Shown: positions 24,359 through 33,518, numbered from the stretch's first letter. The stretch: 64,000 bases of DNA from Sporomusa silvacetica DSM 10669 (GCF_002257705.1 NZ_LSLK01000017.1:1-64000); one strand, 5' to 3'. The notes: generated by a model not told the origin, from the sequence alone. Numbers and translations are program-made.

Positions 24359-24378
24359 TAAGGAGGAGAAAGAAAGTT

Positions 24379-24834
24379 ATGAAGTTTATGGAGAAAGTTT
24401 GGGGCAGTCTTGGTCTGTTTGAATCAGCAGAACAAGAGGACGAGCGTTCGAAACTAGAGGAGGCCGAGACAAAAGGCAAACAAAAAAACAATAATGTGGT
24501 CTCACTACCCATGGCCCAAAGCAACAATAATAGCCAGCAGCAATCGAAACAAATCAAGGTTATGGTTGTTGAACCCTTTTCATTTGATGACGCTCAACAT
24601 ATTGCCGATTATTTAAAGAGCCGAAAACCCGTAGTCGTTAACCTTGAAAGCTCTGACCCCGACATTGCCAAACGGATGATTGATTTTATTAGTGGTACGA
24701 CCTATGCGTTAAATGGTCAAATTCAAAAAGTCGGTAATAATATTTTCCTATGCGCTCCCAATAATGTTGACGTTGCATATAGTCCGCGGGAAGATGTCAG
24801 TGATAAGACATTCTTGCCTTGGGCCAATAAATAG
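24379..24834 (+). CDS. sepF: Cell division protein SepF
   Basis: The 151-residue protein has an N-terminal amphipathic membrane-targeting helix (MKFMEKVWGSLGLF), a Gln/Asn-rich linker (about 30-60), and the SepF core beginning IKVMVVEPFSFDDAQHIADY with the VVVNLESSD strand. SepF tethers FtsZ filaments to the membrane and polymerises into rings at the septum. The position between yggS and proC is the usual one in Bacillota. Confidence 0.95.
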   Translation: MKFMEKVWGSLGLFESAEQEDERSKLEEAETKGKQKNNNVVSLPMAQSNNNSQQQSKQIKVMVVEPFSFDDAQHIADYLKSRKPVVVNLESSDPDIAKRMIDFISGTTYALNGQIQKVGNNIFLCAPNNVDVAYSPREDVSDKTFLPWANK

Positions 24835-24858
24835 ATTTGAATACCAAACGGAGGATTT

Positions 24859-25671
24859 ATGTTAACAAATAAACAGATTGGTTTTATCGGCGGCGGTGCT
24901 ATGGCCGAATCAATTATGCGAGGTATTTTAAATGCGGAATTGGTAATGCCGTCCCAAATAATGGCTAATGATATTTCCCGTGAACGTCTGGCTTACCTAA
25001 GCAGTACGTTTGCAATTGCAACAACACTGGATAGTCAGGAAATTATCAAACAATCTGATATCGTATTTCTAACTGTAAAGCCGCAGATTATTGCTAATGT
25101 TATTGATACAATTGCACCGATAGTAACGAAAACTACGATAGTGGTATCAGTAGCAGCCGGTGTAACAATTGATACATTGCAAAATAAATTGGCTGAGGTG
25201 CCAATCATTCGGGTTATGCCTAATACCCCAGTTGCCATTGGTGAAGGCATATCCGCTATGGCGCTAGGGAAATATGCAACAAAAGCAGTTAGTGACCCTG
25301 TGGCCGCAGTATTTGCGTCTGTTGGTCGAGTTGTTACTGTTAGCGAAGATTCGATGGATGCTGTTACCGGCCTGTCAGGCAGCGGTCCGGCATATGCCTT
25401 TGTCTTAATTGATGCTCTCGCCGATGCTGGTGTCAGAGTTGGCTTAGCTCGGCAGACGTCAATATTGTTGGCAGCTCAAACATTAATGGGCGCTGCTAAA
25501 ATGGTACTCGAAACAAATGAACATCCTGCCAAATTGAGAGATATGGTAACATCGCCAGGTGGTACTACTATTGCTGGTGTCCATGTATTAGAACAAAAGG
25601 GAGTGAGGGCTGCACTTATTGATGCTGTTGTTGCTGCCACAGAACGGTCCCGTGAGATGGGAAAAAGGTAA
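24859..25671 (+). CDS. proC: Pyrroline-5-carboxylate reductase
   Basis: The 270-residue enzyme makes proline from pyrroline-5-carboxylate using NAD(P)H. The Rossmann motif IGFIGGGAMAESI is at the N-terminus, FLTVKPQ follows, and the C-terminal dimer domain contains DAVTGLSGSGPAY and MVTSPGGTTIAG. Its stop codon overlaps the ylmH start by one base (TAATG). Confidence 0.96.
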   Translation: MLTNKQIGFIGGGAMAESIMRGILNAELVMPSQIMANDISRERLAYLSSTFAIATTLDSQEIIKQSDIVFLTVKPQIIANVIDTIAPIVTKTTIVVSVAAGVTIDTLQNKLAEVPIIRVMPNTPVAIGEGISAMALGKYATKAVSDPVAAVFASVGRVVTVSEDSMDAVTGLSGSGPAYAFVLIDALADAGVRVGLARQTSILLAAQTLMGAAKMVLETNEHPAKLRDMVTSPGGTTIAGVHVLEQKGVRAALIDAVVAATERSREMGKR

Positions 25672-26465
25672 TGAGTGAACGGGACAAAATTTTACGCTAT
25701 TACCGCGCTTCAGGCGATGCAGAGTTAGCAGCAAAACTTTTGGATTTGGCAGAAATTGCGCTTAAAACTCGCAAATACAAAGTCAGCGAATTTCTTGATC
25801 CGTATGGGTTAAGTATTGCTGAAACTATCGTTGCCCATTATGACAGGCTATCATTGGAAACAAATGGCGGTTATTCTGGCGCAGAACGGGTTAAAGTGGC
25901 GTTTGTTGACACTGAGTTTCTTGAGTATGCTGATTCATTTGATTTTGGGCTCAAAGCCATTTTGATAAAATGGGATAGTCGTTATTATCACCTATCACAT
26001 CGGGACGTGCTCGGAGCACTCATGGGTATTGGCATTAAACGTGAAATCCTTGGTGACATTATTGTGGCTGGGGATCAATGTTTCGTTTTAGCCGACGCAA
26101 CTATGGCCGCTTATATTATACAGAACGTAACTGAAGTTGGACAAGCTACAGTCTCTGTTTCGCAAGTATCGCTTGATGATATTCCGGCAAAAGAGGAAAA
26201 AATCAAGGAAATTCGGGCAACTGTGGCTTCTATGCGAGTAGATGCTGTAGCAGCTGCTGGTTTTGGAACCTCACGCACCCGAATGGCTGAAGATATTGTA
26301 GCCGCTAAACTAAAAATCAACTGGCAAGAAGCCAAAAGCCCATCACAAATCATAAAGGTGGGGGATATTATTTCTATGCGTGGCCGGGGACGGGTAGAAA
26401 TTATTGAAGTTCCTGGACAAACGAAAAAAGGCAGATACAGCGTTTTACTTAGGCGATTTATGTAA
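25671..26465 (+). CDS. ylmH: YlmH family RNA-binding protein (S4 domain)
   Basis: The 264-residue protein has an N-terminal two-domain region and a C-terminal S4 RNA-binding domain (about 180-245: SRTRMAEDIVAAKLKINWQ through VGDIISMRGRGRVEI). B. subtilis YlmH belongs to the division-linked ylm cluster and has been connected with ribosome quality control on 50S subunits. The window also contains rqcH at 35-36.8 kb, so both factors of that pathway may operate in this organism. Translation is coupled to proC. Confidence 0.9.
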   Translation: MSERDKILRYYRASGDAELAAKLLDLAEIALKTRKYKVSEFLDPYGLSIAETIVAHYDRLSLETNGGYSGAERVKVAFVDTEFLEYADSFDFGLKAILIKWDSRYYHLSHRDVLGALMGIGIKREILGDIIVAGDQCFVLADATMAAYIIQNVTEVGQATVSVSQVSLDDIPAKEEKIKEIRATVASMRVDAVAAAGFGTSRTRMAEDIVAAKLKINWQEAKSPSQIIKVGDIISMRGRGRVEIIEVPGQTKKGRYSVLLRRFM

Positions 26466-26486
26466 TTTGAATAGGGGTGGGGAGTT

Positions 26487-26939
26487 ATGCTAACGCCATT
26501 AGACATCCATAATAAAGAGTTTAAGCATAGTTTTCGTGGCTATAAAGAAGAAGAAGTAGATGAGTTTCTTGATGGAGTTATTAAAGATTATGAGACTCTA
26601 TATCGTGATAATATTGAGCTGAAAGAAACAATTGAGCGCCTTAACAGCAAACTCGAGCACTACCAGCATATGGAGAATACTCTCCATAGCACGCTGGTCA
26701 TTGCACAGGAAACAGCTGAAGAAGTCAAACTTAATGCCAAAAAAGAAACAGAACTCATAATTAAGGAAGCTGAAATTAGTGCTCAAAAAATGGTTGAGGA
26801 AACCATGGCAAAAGTTCGCAGAATGACTGGCGAATATGAAGAATTACAAAAACAATCGCAGGTGTTTCGTACTCGTCTGCGTACTTTGTTACAAGCGCAA
26901 ATGGAAATGCTTAACAATGTTGATGAGGATGAACACTAA
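26487..26939 (+). CDS. divIVA: Cell division/polarity protein DivIVA
   Basis: The 150-residue protein has the membrane-binding N-terminal module MLTPLDIHNKEFKHSFRGY with the conserved FxxxxRGY segment, EEEVDEFLD, and a long parallel coiled coil (about 30-135). DivIVA senses negative membrane curvature and gathers partners at septa and poles. AGGGGTGGGG precedes the ATG. The next gene starts 2 bp after its stop. Confidence 0.94.
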   Translation: MLTPLDIHNKEFKHSFRGYKEEEVDEFLDGVIKDYETLYRDNIELKETIERLNSKLEHYQHMENTLHSTLVIAQETAEEVKLNAKKETELIIKEAEISAQKMVEETMAKVRRMTGEYEELQKQSQVFRTRLRTLLQAQMEMLNNVDEDEH

Positions 26940-26941
26940 CC

Positions 26942-27247
26942 TTGTCAGACAATTTACTTGATATTAGAGAGCTGCCAGACGGCATTGCCTTTAAAGTTCG
27001 TGTTCAGCCGCGTGCAAGTAAAAATATGGTTGTTGGCATTATGGGAGATTGTCTTAAAATTAAACTGACTTCGCCGCCAGTTGATGGTGCAGCTAATGCT
27101 GCCTGTATTGCCTTTATTGCTAGTATTCTGGATGTAGCAAAAAGCTCTGTAGTTATTATTAATGGCCAAAATAATCGTTTAAAAGTGATCAAGGTAACAG
27201 GCATTGACAAAAAGAAATTTTTCACTATGCTCTGTCTAGATATTTGA
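26942..27247 (+). CDS. DUF167/YggU family protein
   Basis: The 101-residue protein has the family core FKVRVQPRASKNMVVG, LKIKLTSPPVDGAANAACI and KSSVVIINGQNNRLKVIKV. The function of the family is unknown. It starts at a TTG two bases after divIVA; GAGGATGA inside the end of divIVA serves as ribosome binding site. Its TGA stop lies within the -35 box of the ileS leader promoter. Confidence 0.88.
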   Translation: MSDNLLDIRELPDGIAFKVRVQPRASKNMVVGIMGDCLKIKLTSPPVDGAANAACIAFIASILDVAKSSVVIINGQNNRLKVIKVTGIDKKKFFTMLCLDI

Positions 27248-27271
27248 CTTTGTGTGCTAATCATGTATAAT
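27244..27271 (+). promoter_or_regulatory. Promoter of the ileS T-box leader
   Basis: TTGACT (27244-27249) and TATAAT (27266-27271) are separated by 16 bp. The -35 box overlaps the stop codon of the preceding gene, so ileS has its own promoter despite the tight spacing. Confidence 0.85.
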
Positions 27272-27302
27272 ATATGCGTACATGATAATATTTTATCAGT
27301 AA

Positions 27303-27530
27303 TGACGGAGACACGCTTTGATGGCGGTTTACAGCGAACCAGGACATGGTGTAAGCCTGGTAATCAAGATCATGGCCTAACATCGCTCTCGAACTGCGGA
27401 CTGAAAGTTCAAGTAGGCTCCGCCGTCTAACGCCCGTTATCGCGTTGTAAAGCGGCTATATCAGCCAGTAGGGTGGTACCACGGGAACTTATCTCTCGTC
27501 CCTTTTTAGGGATGAGGGTTTTTTATTTTA
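27303..27530 (+). promoter_or_regulatory. T-box leader of ileS
   Basis: The leader contains the invariant T-box AGGGTGGTACCACGGG (27470-27485), which pairs with the uncharged tRNA acceptor end, and an intrinsic terminator (CTCGTCCC/GGGATGAG with following T-run, about 27493-27526). Two ATC triplets (27363-27365 and 27369-27371) in the upstream stem I region are candidates for the isoleucine specifier. Uncharged tRNA-Ile would stabilise the antiterminator and switch on ileS. Confidence 0.95.
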
Positions 27531-27546
27531 TACGGAGGTGCTAATT

Positions 27547-30339
27547 TTGGATTATAGCAAAACACTTAACTTGCCACAAACCGATTTTCCAATGCGCGCT
27601 AATCTTCCCGAACGGGAACCGAAAATGTTGGAATACTGGAATGAGCAACAGATCTATGAGAAAAAACTGGCTCAAAGCAAGGGTAAAACCAAGTTTATCT
27701 TGCATGACGGTCCGCCATATGCCAATGGTAATATTCATATCGGTACTGCTTTAAACAAAATTCTGAAAGATATTATTATCAAATACAAATCGCTACAGGG
27801 ATTCGATGCTCCTTACGTTCCAGGCTGGGACACCCATGGCCTGCCTATTGAACATGCTGCCATTAAAATTCTTGGGTTAAACCGCCATGAGCTCAACCCA
27901 CTTGATTTGCGTCGTGAATGCAAGCAATATGCTCTCAAATGTCTAAACCTTCAGCGGGAAGACTTCAAACGCCTGGGCGTTGCTGGCGACTGGGAAAATC
28001 CATATATAACACTATACCCCGAATATGAGGCCAAACAAGTTGAAGTTTTTGGTGAAATGGCCAAAAAAGGCTATATTTATAAGGGACTAAAGTCTGTCTA
28101 TTGGTGTACTTCATGTGAAACCGCATTAGCTGAAGCCGAAATTGAATATGCCGAGAAAAAATCGCATTCTATCTATGTTAAATTTCCCCTTATTGATGAT
28201 AAAGGTAACCTACCCGTGGGTGTTGACCGGGAGAAAGTGTATGCCGTTATCTGGACAACAACTCCCTGGACTATGCCGGCGAATGTTGCCATTTGTGTGC
28301 ACCCTGAGATTGAATATGCATGGGTAGAAATTAATGATGAAATTTATCTCTTTGCAAGTGAATTGGTGGAAACAGTTGTTAAGGCTAATAATCTGGGAGA
28401 ATACACAATCCTGGGAACAATGAAAGGTGCTGCTATTGAAGGTATGACATTCAGTCATCCGTTCTTTGAGCGTGAGTCACCTATTATCCTCGGTGAGCAT
28501 GTTACCCTGGAGGCAGGCACTGGCTGTGTACATACTGCTCCCGGCCATGGCCAGGAAGACTTTGAGGTAGGTATGAAATACGGCCTGCCGATCATTAGTC
28601 CTGTTGATCCAACTGGTAAATTTACTGCAGAAGCTGGTAAATTTGAAGGCCTGACTGTGTCTGATGCTAATGTGCCTGTTATAAAAGAATTGGCTGGGCG
28701 TGGGCTGCTACTCGGCAAAGGCTCGGTTAAACATCAATATGCTCACTGCTGGCGCTGCAAGAACCCGATTATCTATCGTGCAACTGAGCAATGGTTTGCC
28801 TCGGTTGATGGGTTTAGAGACGCTACACTCAAAACCATTGCCAACGAAGTTCAATGGATTCCCACCTGGGGCGAAGATCGTATCCGTAACATGGTGGCTG
28901 ATCGTCAAGACTGGTGCATTTCGCGGCAACGGGTGTGGGGTGTTCCTATTCCGATTTTCTACTGCACCAAGTGTAATGAGCATATAATTAATGATGAGAC
29001 AATTGGTGCGGTCAAAGAACTTTTCCGCAAAGAAGGCTCTGACGCCTGGTGGGCCAAAAAGCCAGAGGAAATTCTACCCCAAGGTTTTACCTGCCCGCAT
29101 TGTGGCCACGATGAATTCAGGAAAGAAACCGACATTATGGATGTGTGGTTTGACAGCGGTTCCAGCCATGCTGCTGTACTTGGACAGCGTAAAGAACTTC
29201 AATGGCCGGCTGATTTATATCTGGAAGGCAGTGACCAGCATCGCGGCTGGTTTCAATCTTCACTATTAACCTCAGTAGCTACAAGAGGGGTAGCGCCATA
29301 CAAAGCGGTATTGACCCATGGTTTCGTTGTTGATGGTGATGGTCGAAAAATGTCTAAGTCGATTGGCAATGTCATATACCCGCAGGAGGTTATCCAAAAA
29401 TATGGTGCCGACGTGCTGCGCCTTTGGGTGGCATCAGCCGACTATAAAGCTGATATCCGCATTTCCAATGATATCCTTAAACAGTTGTCAGAAGTTTATC
29501 GCAAAATCCGCAATACCTTCCGCTACATTCTAGGTAGCTTGCATGACTTCAACCCTGGCACCGACAAAGTGTCCTACAACCAGCTGCTTGAGATTGACCG
29601 TTGGGCGCTTATGCGTTTAGAACAAGTCCGGGCTAAAGTCACTCAAGCCTATGAAGATTACGAATTCCATTTGTTATATCATACGGTGCATAACTTCTGT
29701 GCGGTGGATCTAAGCGCCTTTTATCTTGATATCCTCAAAGATCGCGTTTATACTGGGTTGCCGACTTCAATTGAACGCCGCGCTGCGCAAACGACTATGT
29801 ATGAAATTCTCAACACTCTGGTCGCTGTGGTTGCGCCAGTATTAACCTTTACTGCCGAGGAAGTATGGCAGTATATGCCCAAAGAAGCAAACCGCGCTGA
29901 AAGCATTCAGTTAACAAATTGGCCAGTAGCCCATCCTGAATATTTGGATACTGCGCTAGCAGCTAAATGGGGAAAAATACTTGAATTACGCGGCGAGATT
30001 ACGAAAGCACTTGAGACAGCCCGCCGCAACAAGGTTATTGGTCATTCGCTAGATGCAGCTGTTAGTCTTTATGCTGCCGGGGAGGAGCTGACTGCACTTT
30101 CAGCCATTAAGGACGATTTAGCCACACTTCTCATTGTGTCGGAAGTAACTTTATCTGATAATATTGAACAGGCTCCGGGTGAAGCCTATCGGGCCGCCGA
30201 CATGCAACTTGCAGTTGCTGTGGCTCCAGCCCAAGGCGTGAAATGCGAACGTTGTTGGATATATAGCCCGACAGTGAACCAGGACAAAGAACATCCAGCT
30301 CTTTGTCAACGGTGCGCTGCTGTAGTAAAAAACATGTAA
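27547..30339 (+). CDS. ileS: Isoleucyl-tRNA synthetase
   Basis: The 930-residue class I synthetase shows HIGH-type motif PPYANGNIHIGTALNKILKD, the CP1 editing domain with WTTTPWTMPAN, the KMSKS loop GRKMSKSIGN, the anticodon-binding domain, and a C-terminal zinc finger CERCW...CQRC. The TTG at 27547 is preferred: GGAGG ends eight bases earlier, while the in-frame GTG at 27538 lies inside that box. It is regulated by its own Ile T-box leader. It ends the division cluster, as in B. subtilis where ileS follows divIVA. Confidence 0.96.
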   Translation: MDYSKTLNLPQTDFPMRANLPEREPKMLEYWNEQQIYEKKLAQSKGKTKFILHDGPPYANGNIHIGTALNKILKDIIIKYKSLQGFDAPYVPGWDTHGLPIEHAAIKILGLNRHELNPLDLRRECKQYALKCLNLQREDFKRLGVAGDWENPYITLYPEYEAKQVEVFGEMAKKGYIYKGLKSVYWCTSCETALAEAEIEYAEKKSHSIYVKFPLIDDKGNLPVGVDREKVYAVIWTTTPWTMPANVAICVHPEIEYAWVEINDEIYLFASELVETVVKANNLGEYTILGTMKGAAIEGMTFSHPFFERESPIILGEHVTLEAGTGCVHTAPGHGQEDFEVGMKYGLPIISPVDPTGKFTAEAGKFEGLTVSDANVPVIKELAGRGLLLGKGSVKHQYAHCWRCKNPIIYRATEQWFASVDGFRDATLKTIANEVQWIPTWGEDRIRNMVADRQDWCISRQRVWGVPIPIFYCTKCNEHIINDETIGAVKELFRKEGSDAWWAKKPEEILPQGFTCPHCGHDEFRKETDIMDVWFDSGSSHAAVLGQRKELQWPADLYLEGSDQHRGWFQSSLLTSVATRGVAPYKAVLTHGFVVDGDGRKMSKSIGNVIYPQEVIQKYGADVLRLWVASADYKADIRISNDILKQLSEVYRKIRNTFRYILGSLHDFNPGTDKVSYNQLLEIDRWALMRLEQVRAKVTQAYEDYEFHLLYHTVHNFCAVDLSAFYLDILKDRVYTGLPTSIERRAAQTTMYEILNTLVAVVAPVLTFTAEEVWQYMPKEANRAESIQLTNWPVAHPEYLDTALAAKWGKILELRGEITKALETARRNKVIGHSLDAAVSLYAAGEELTALSAIKDDLATLLIVSEVTLSDNIEQAPGEAYRAADMQLAVAVAPAQGVKCERCWIYSPTVNQDKEHPALCQRCAAVVKNM

Positions 30340-30348
30340 GCATGTATG

Positions 30349-30380
30349 ATAAACCGGAGCTTAATTCCGGTTTATTTTTA
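30349..30380 (+). terminator. Terminator of ileS
   Basis: ATAAACCGGA (30349-30358) pairs perfectly with TCCGGTTTAT (30366-30375) over a 7-nt loop and is followed by TTTTA. Confidence 0.85.
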
Positions 30381-30419
30381 TTCGCCGGGTAATAATAAAT
30401 ACAAGTGGGGGTCTATTGT

Positions 30420-30746
30420 ATGGATAATAAACATCCGGTAAATACTACAAAGACTGCTAAAGAACAGACCGAATTTGTAGCCAAACAGCTAGAACGGCTT
30501 GCAAACCGGTTAGAGGCCATGAGAATTGCTGATTATATGGAGACGCTGGAACGTCCGACTAAGCTGATTTTGACTAATTTTGTGGCCGGTATTGCCCGCG
30601 GCTTAGGTATTGCCATTGGAGCCAGCTTGGTGTTCGCCTTATTACTCGCTTTTCTCAAGCAGCTGATTATGCTCAATATACCGGGTATCGGTGGTTTTAT
30701 TGCCGATATTCTTCGGTTTGTTGAAACCAAGAACGGAACATTCTAA
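30420..30746 (+). CDS. DUF5665-type small membrane protein
   Basis: The 108-residue protein has a polar helical N-terminus (EQTEFVAKQLERLANRLEAM), the motif YMETLERPTKLILTNFVAGIARG and one or two hydrophobic segments (about 60-85 and 88-102). This matches the widespread unnamed DUF5665 family; its role is unknown. The ATG at 30420 is preceded by GTGGGGG. It is followed after 22 bp by the nitroreductase gene. Confidence 0.75.
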   Translation: MDNKHPVNTTKTAKEQTEFVAKQLERLANRLEAMRIADYMETLERPTKLILTNFVAGIARGLGIAIGASLVFALLLAFLKQLIMLNIPGIGGFIADILRFVETKNGTF

Positions 30747-30768
30747 TTCCAATCCAGGAGGATGGCAC

Positions 30769-31296
30769 ATGACAAAAGATATTTTTGATTGCATCCGAGA
30801 AAGTCGCAGTATTCGCCAATTCAAGTCTGAACAAATTCCGGAACCAACATTAACTAGAATTTTAGACGCTGGTAATATGGCACCTAGCGCCGGTAACCTG
30901 CAGCCCTGGTATTTTTATGTAGTACAAGACTCATCAGTAAAAGAAAAATTGGCTGATGCGTCCTTTGATCAAGAACAAATTAGCGACGCACCCACTGTTG
31001 TTGTTATTTTAGCTGATCCCGCCCGTTCCAACGAAAGGTACGGCGAACGTGGTGCCCAGTTATATTGTCTCCAGGATTCAGCTGCCGCTGCACAAAACAT
31101 TCTCCTAGCAGCAGAAGGATTAGGTATTGCTGCCTGCTGGGTCGGTGCTTTTGATGAAAGAAAAGTCCAAGAGGCCGTAGAGGCTCCGCCTCGCCTTAGG
31201 GCTGTAGCCATGATTTGTTTAGGCTATAGTGGTGAACAAACAATAGGATATAAAGAGCGTCTACGATTGAATGAAGTCGTTAAATTTATTCATTGA
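30769..31296 (+). CDS. Nitroreductase family flavoprotein
   Basis: The 175-residue FMN enzyme has RESRSIRQFKSEQIPE (FMN phosphate binding), MAPSAGNLQPWYF and the C-terminal LGYSGEQ. It lacks a recognisable added domain, so it is one of the short anaerobe-type nitroreductases with undefined substrates. CAGGAGG precedes the ATG at 30769. The neighbouring genes give no clear pathway. Confidence 0.87.
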   Translation: MTKDIFDCIRESRSIRQFKSEQIPEPTLTRILDAGNMAPSAGNLQPWYFYVVQDSSVKEKLADASFDQEQISDAPTVVVILADPARSNERYGERGAQLYCLQDSAAAAQNILLAAEGLGIAACWVGAFDERKVQEAVEAPPRLRAVAMICLGYSGEQTIGYKERLRLNEVVKFIH

Positions 31297-31311
31297 TAAG
31301 GGGGCTTTACT

Positions 31312-31989
31312 TTGCGCCCTGAACAAGTAACAAAATTTAAATTACAGCTGGAAGCCAAAAAACGAGATTTAGTTCATACCATCTTGCAGTTAGAAGATAA
31401 CGGCCTGCGTGCTGCATTATCTAATACAACCGGTGAACTGTCAGCATATGATAATCACCCGGCTGACTTAGGTAGTGAGACCTTTGAGCGTGGCAAGGAT
31501 TTGGGACTAAGAGACAACGAGCGCGTGCTCTTACGAAGTGTAGAGCATGCGCTGGATAAAATTCATCAGGGAACCTACGGGCGCTGTGACAGTTGCGGCG
31601 CCGAGATAGCAAATGAGCGGCTTGAAGCGCTTCCGTGGGCCACTCAGTGTAAGGAATGCCAAGCGGAATCAGAACAGATTGATGTTACACCCCGTCCGCT
31701 GGAAGAAGAGTCACTTGCGCCACCGTTTCATCGTAGTTTTCTTGACTCGGACAGGGTTGATTCTGTCGGTTATGATGGGGAGGACGCGTGGCAGGACGTG
31801 GCACGCTATGGTAGCTCAGACACACCACAGGACATCCCCGGAACCTATGACTATAAAGCTCTATTTCTCAATAGTAATGAACACCAAGGTATTGTTGACT
31901 TGGCTGATGCTATCCCTAATGAACCCGGAAGCACTAGTAATCACGCTAGAAAACGACGACAGAAAGAAGACAAAGAAACCGGGCGGTAG
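31312..31989 (+). CDS. TraR/DksA-type zinc-finger protein, YteA family
   Basis: The 225-residue protein contains a helical N-terminal region, the DNHPADLGSETFERGKDLGL segment typical of YteA, and a four-cysteine zinc finger (CDSCGAEI...QCKECQ, about 86-110). YteA proteins occur in sporulating Bacillota; their function is not established, though the fold relates to DksA, which acts on RNA polymerase. It starts with TTG behind AAGGGGG. The C-terminus is basic and disordered. Confidence 0.87.
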   Translation: MRPEQVTKFKLQLEAKKRDLVHTILQLEDNGLRAALSNTTGELSAYDNHPADLGSETFERGKDLGLRDNERVLLRSVEHALDKIHQGTYGRCDSCGAEIANERLEALPWATQCKECQAESEQIDVTPRPLEEESLAPPFHRSFLDSDRVDSVGYDGEDAWQDVARYGSSDTPQDIPGTYDYKALFLNSNEHQGIVDLADAIPNEPGSTSNHARKRRQKEDKETGR

Positions 31990-32086
31990 CCTGGTTTCTT
32001 TACTTGGTATGCAGGAATTTAGTCACTTGTGTTTAATTATAAACTAACTGTGCAAGTGGATACACTATTCACTAGGAGGCCGCTTA

Positions 32087-32791
32087 ATGATCAGTTCCAA
32101 AAACACCTATATAGTGCTAAGTAGAATTGGCGTTTTTGGACTGATTGTAGCCGCTTATTTTTATTTACCCGGAGTACAGCAGTTTGCCAGTGAAGGCATT
32201 ACCTATCTACAATATCGTAATTTTCAAGGTCTGCGCCAGTTTATTCTGTCTTATGGTATATGGGCACCTGTAACAAGTATTGCCCTTATGGCCCTACAGT
32301 CCTTGGTGCCACTAGTTCCAGGAATTATCATAACGATTACCAATGCCTGGATATTTGGGTGGCAATACGGTGCCCTGTATTCCTGGTCTGGAGCACTCTT
32401 GGGTGCAGTCCTTGATTTTTGGATTGCCCGCTGGTATGGCCGCCCAGTAATCGAACGATTTGTCAGCAGTAAATTCGTAACCTTTACCGATAGTTTTTTA
32501 AAACGGCATGGTATCATAGCCGTATTTGTCACCAGACTAGTGCCAATTGTACCTTTTAAAGTTATTAGCTATGGGGCTGGTCTGACTAGACTTACATGTT
32601 GTAAGTTTACTACCGCGACTGCTATCGGCCAAACACCAGCCATTGTGCTCTATTCAATCCTTGGACAAAATCTTTCCCATAATATTAAAGCAGTAATTGC
32701 TATTACCTCACTATTAATAGCGGTTGGCCTAATAGCCTATTACTATCGTAATACTATTGAGCGTTATTTGACTTTCCCAAAAGAGAAGTAA
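32087..32791 (+). CDS. TVP38/TMEM64 family membrane protein (VTT domain)
   Basis: The 234-residue protein has about six hydrophobic segments and a VTT/SNARE-associated domain: VPGIIITITNAWIFGWQYGALYSW, the GALLGAVLDFWIARWYGR segment, and VTRLVPIVPFKVISYGAGLT. Related DedA and TMEM64 proteins are thought to move lipids between membrane leaflets. AGGAGGCC lies before the ATG. Downstream are a short terminator-like stem and an inverted repeat element. Confidence 0.86.
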   Translation: MISSKNTYIVLSRIGVFGLIVAAYFYLPGVQQFASEGITYLQYRNFQGLRQFILSYGIWAPVTSIALMALQSLVPLVPGIIITITNAWIFGWQYGALYSWSGALLGAVLDFWIARWYGRPVIERFVSSKFVTFTDSFLKRHGIIAVFVTRLVPIVPFKVISYGAGLTRLTCCKFTTATAIGQTPAIVLYSILGQNLSHNIKAVIAITSLLIAVGLIAYYYRNTIERYLTFPKEK

Positions 32792-32794
32792 ACT

Positions 32795-32820
32795 ACGGCG
32801 CGGCGCAAGCCGTGTTTTCT
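32795..32820 (+). terminator. Terminator-like stem, also end of the repeat module
   Basis: ACGGC and GCCGT flank a GC-rich loop and are followed by GTTTTCTTT. The string GCGCAAGCCGTGTTTTCT is shared with the end of the 51.4-kb repeat units, so this may be a fragment of that repeat used as terminator. Confidence 0.5.
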
Positions 32821-32860
32821 TTAATATAACAGAGCATATAAAAATGCAGAGGCTATTATT

Positions 32861-32957
32861 ACCGCAAAGTACGCAAAGTACGCAAAGTGCACAAAGGTTC
32901 TTTATTAAACAATCTACCCTTCGTAACCCTTTGCGCTCTTTGTGTCCTTTGTGGTTT
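32861..32957. repeat. Imperfect inverted repeat built of CGCAAAG units
   Basis: The left arm carries four CAAAG-containing units about 9 bp apart, starting ACCGCAAAGTACGCAAAG. The right arm is the approximate reverse complement (CCTTTGTGGTTT at its end), and about 35 bp of AT-rich sequence lies between. Elements of this look occur in many unrelated bacterial genomes and are thought to be mobile or MITE-like. Confidence 0.7.
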
Positions 32958-33038
32958 AACAAACATCTTATATTTGGAAATTTGCAGGTATCATGTTATC
33001 ATAGTTTATACAGTGTGTAAGGATTGGAGAGAAGATTG

Positions 33039-33509
33039 GTGCCAATATCACTATTAGTGGTCATTGCTACAACAGTAGTACTTATTGACCAGTGGTCAAA
33101 ACAGTATATTCAGGGCCAGATGCTGCCAGGAATGTCTATACCTGTGGTGGATGGTATATTTCATATTACCTATGTATTAAATCCTGGTGCTGCTTTTGGT
33201 ATTTTAGAAAATCAAAGAATGCTTTTTATTGCGATTGCACTCTTAATGCTGGGACTTACCGTTTATTTCTTAAAACATATTCCGGAACCCTTCCGGCTTA
33301 TGCGACTAGGGCTAAGCCTGCTCGCGGGCGGAGCTATTGGCAATGTTATTGATCGGGTGCAAACCGGGCATGTGGTAGATTTTTTGGACTTTCGCATTTG
33401 GCCGGTTTTTAATGTGGCTGATATTGCCATTGTAACTGGTGTTGGTTGTGTTATTTATACCCTTGTGTTTAGTGCTTTTCCAACAGAAAACCAAGAAAAC
33501 CCAAGATAG
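33039..33509 (+). CDS. lspA: Lipoprotein signal peptidase (signal peptidase II)
   Basis: The 156-residue membrane aspartyl protease has four hydrophobic segments and the family blocks LIDQWSKQYI, LNPGAAFGIL, GGAIGNVIDR with the first catalytic Asp nearby, and VVDFLDFRIWPVFNVADIAI with the second. It cleaves prolipoprotein signal peptides, as needed by GerC and LivK in this window. GGAGAG suits a start at 33036 (TTG) or 33039 (GTG); a TTG at 33024 is less well placed. The rluD-like gene follows after 9 bp, the common lspA-rluD pairing. Confidence 0.92.
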   Translation: MPISLLVVIATTVVLIDQWSKQYIQGQMLPGMSIPVVDGIFHITYVLNPGAAFGILENQRMLFIAIALLMLGLTVYFLKHIPEPFRLMRLGLSLLAGGAIGNVIDRVQTGHVVDFLDFRIWPVFNVADIAIVTGVGCVIYTLVFSAFPTENQENPR

Positions 33510-33518
33510 GATGATATC

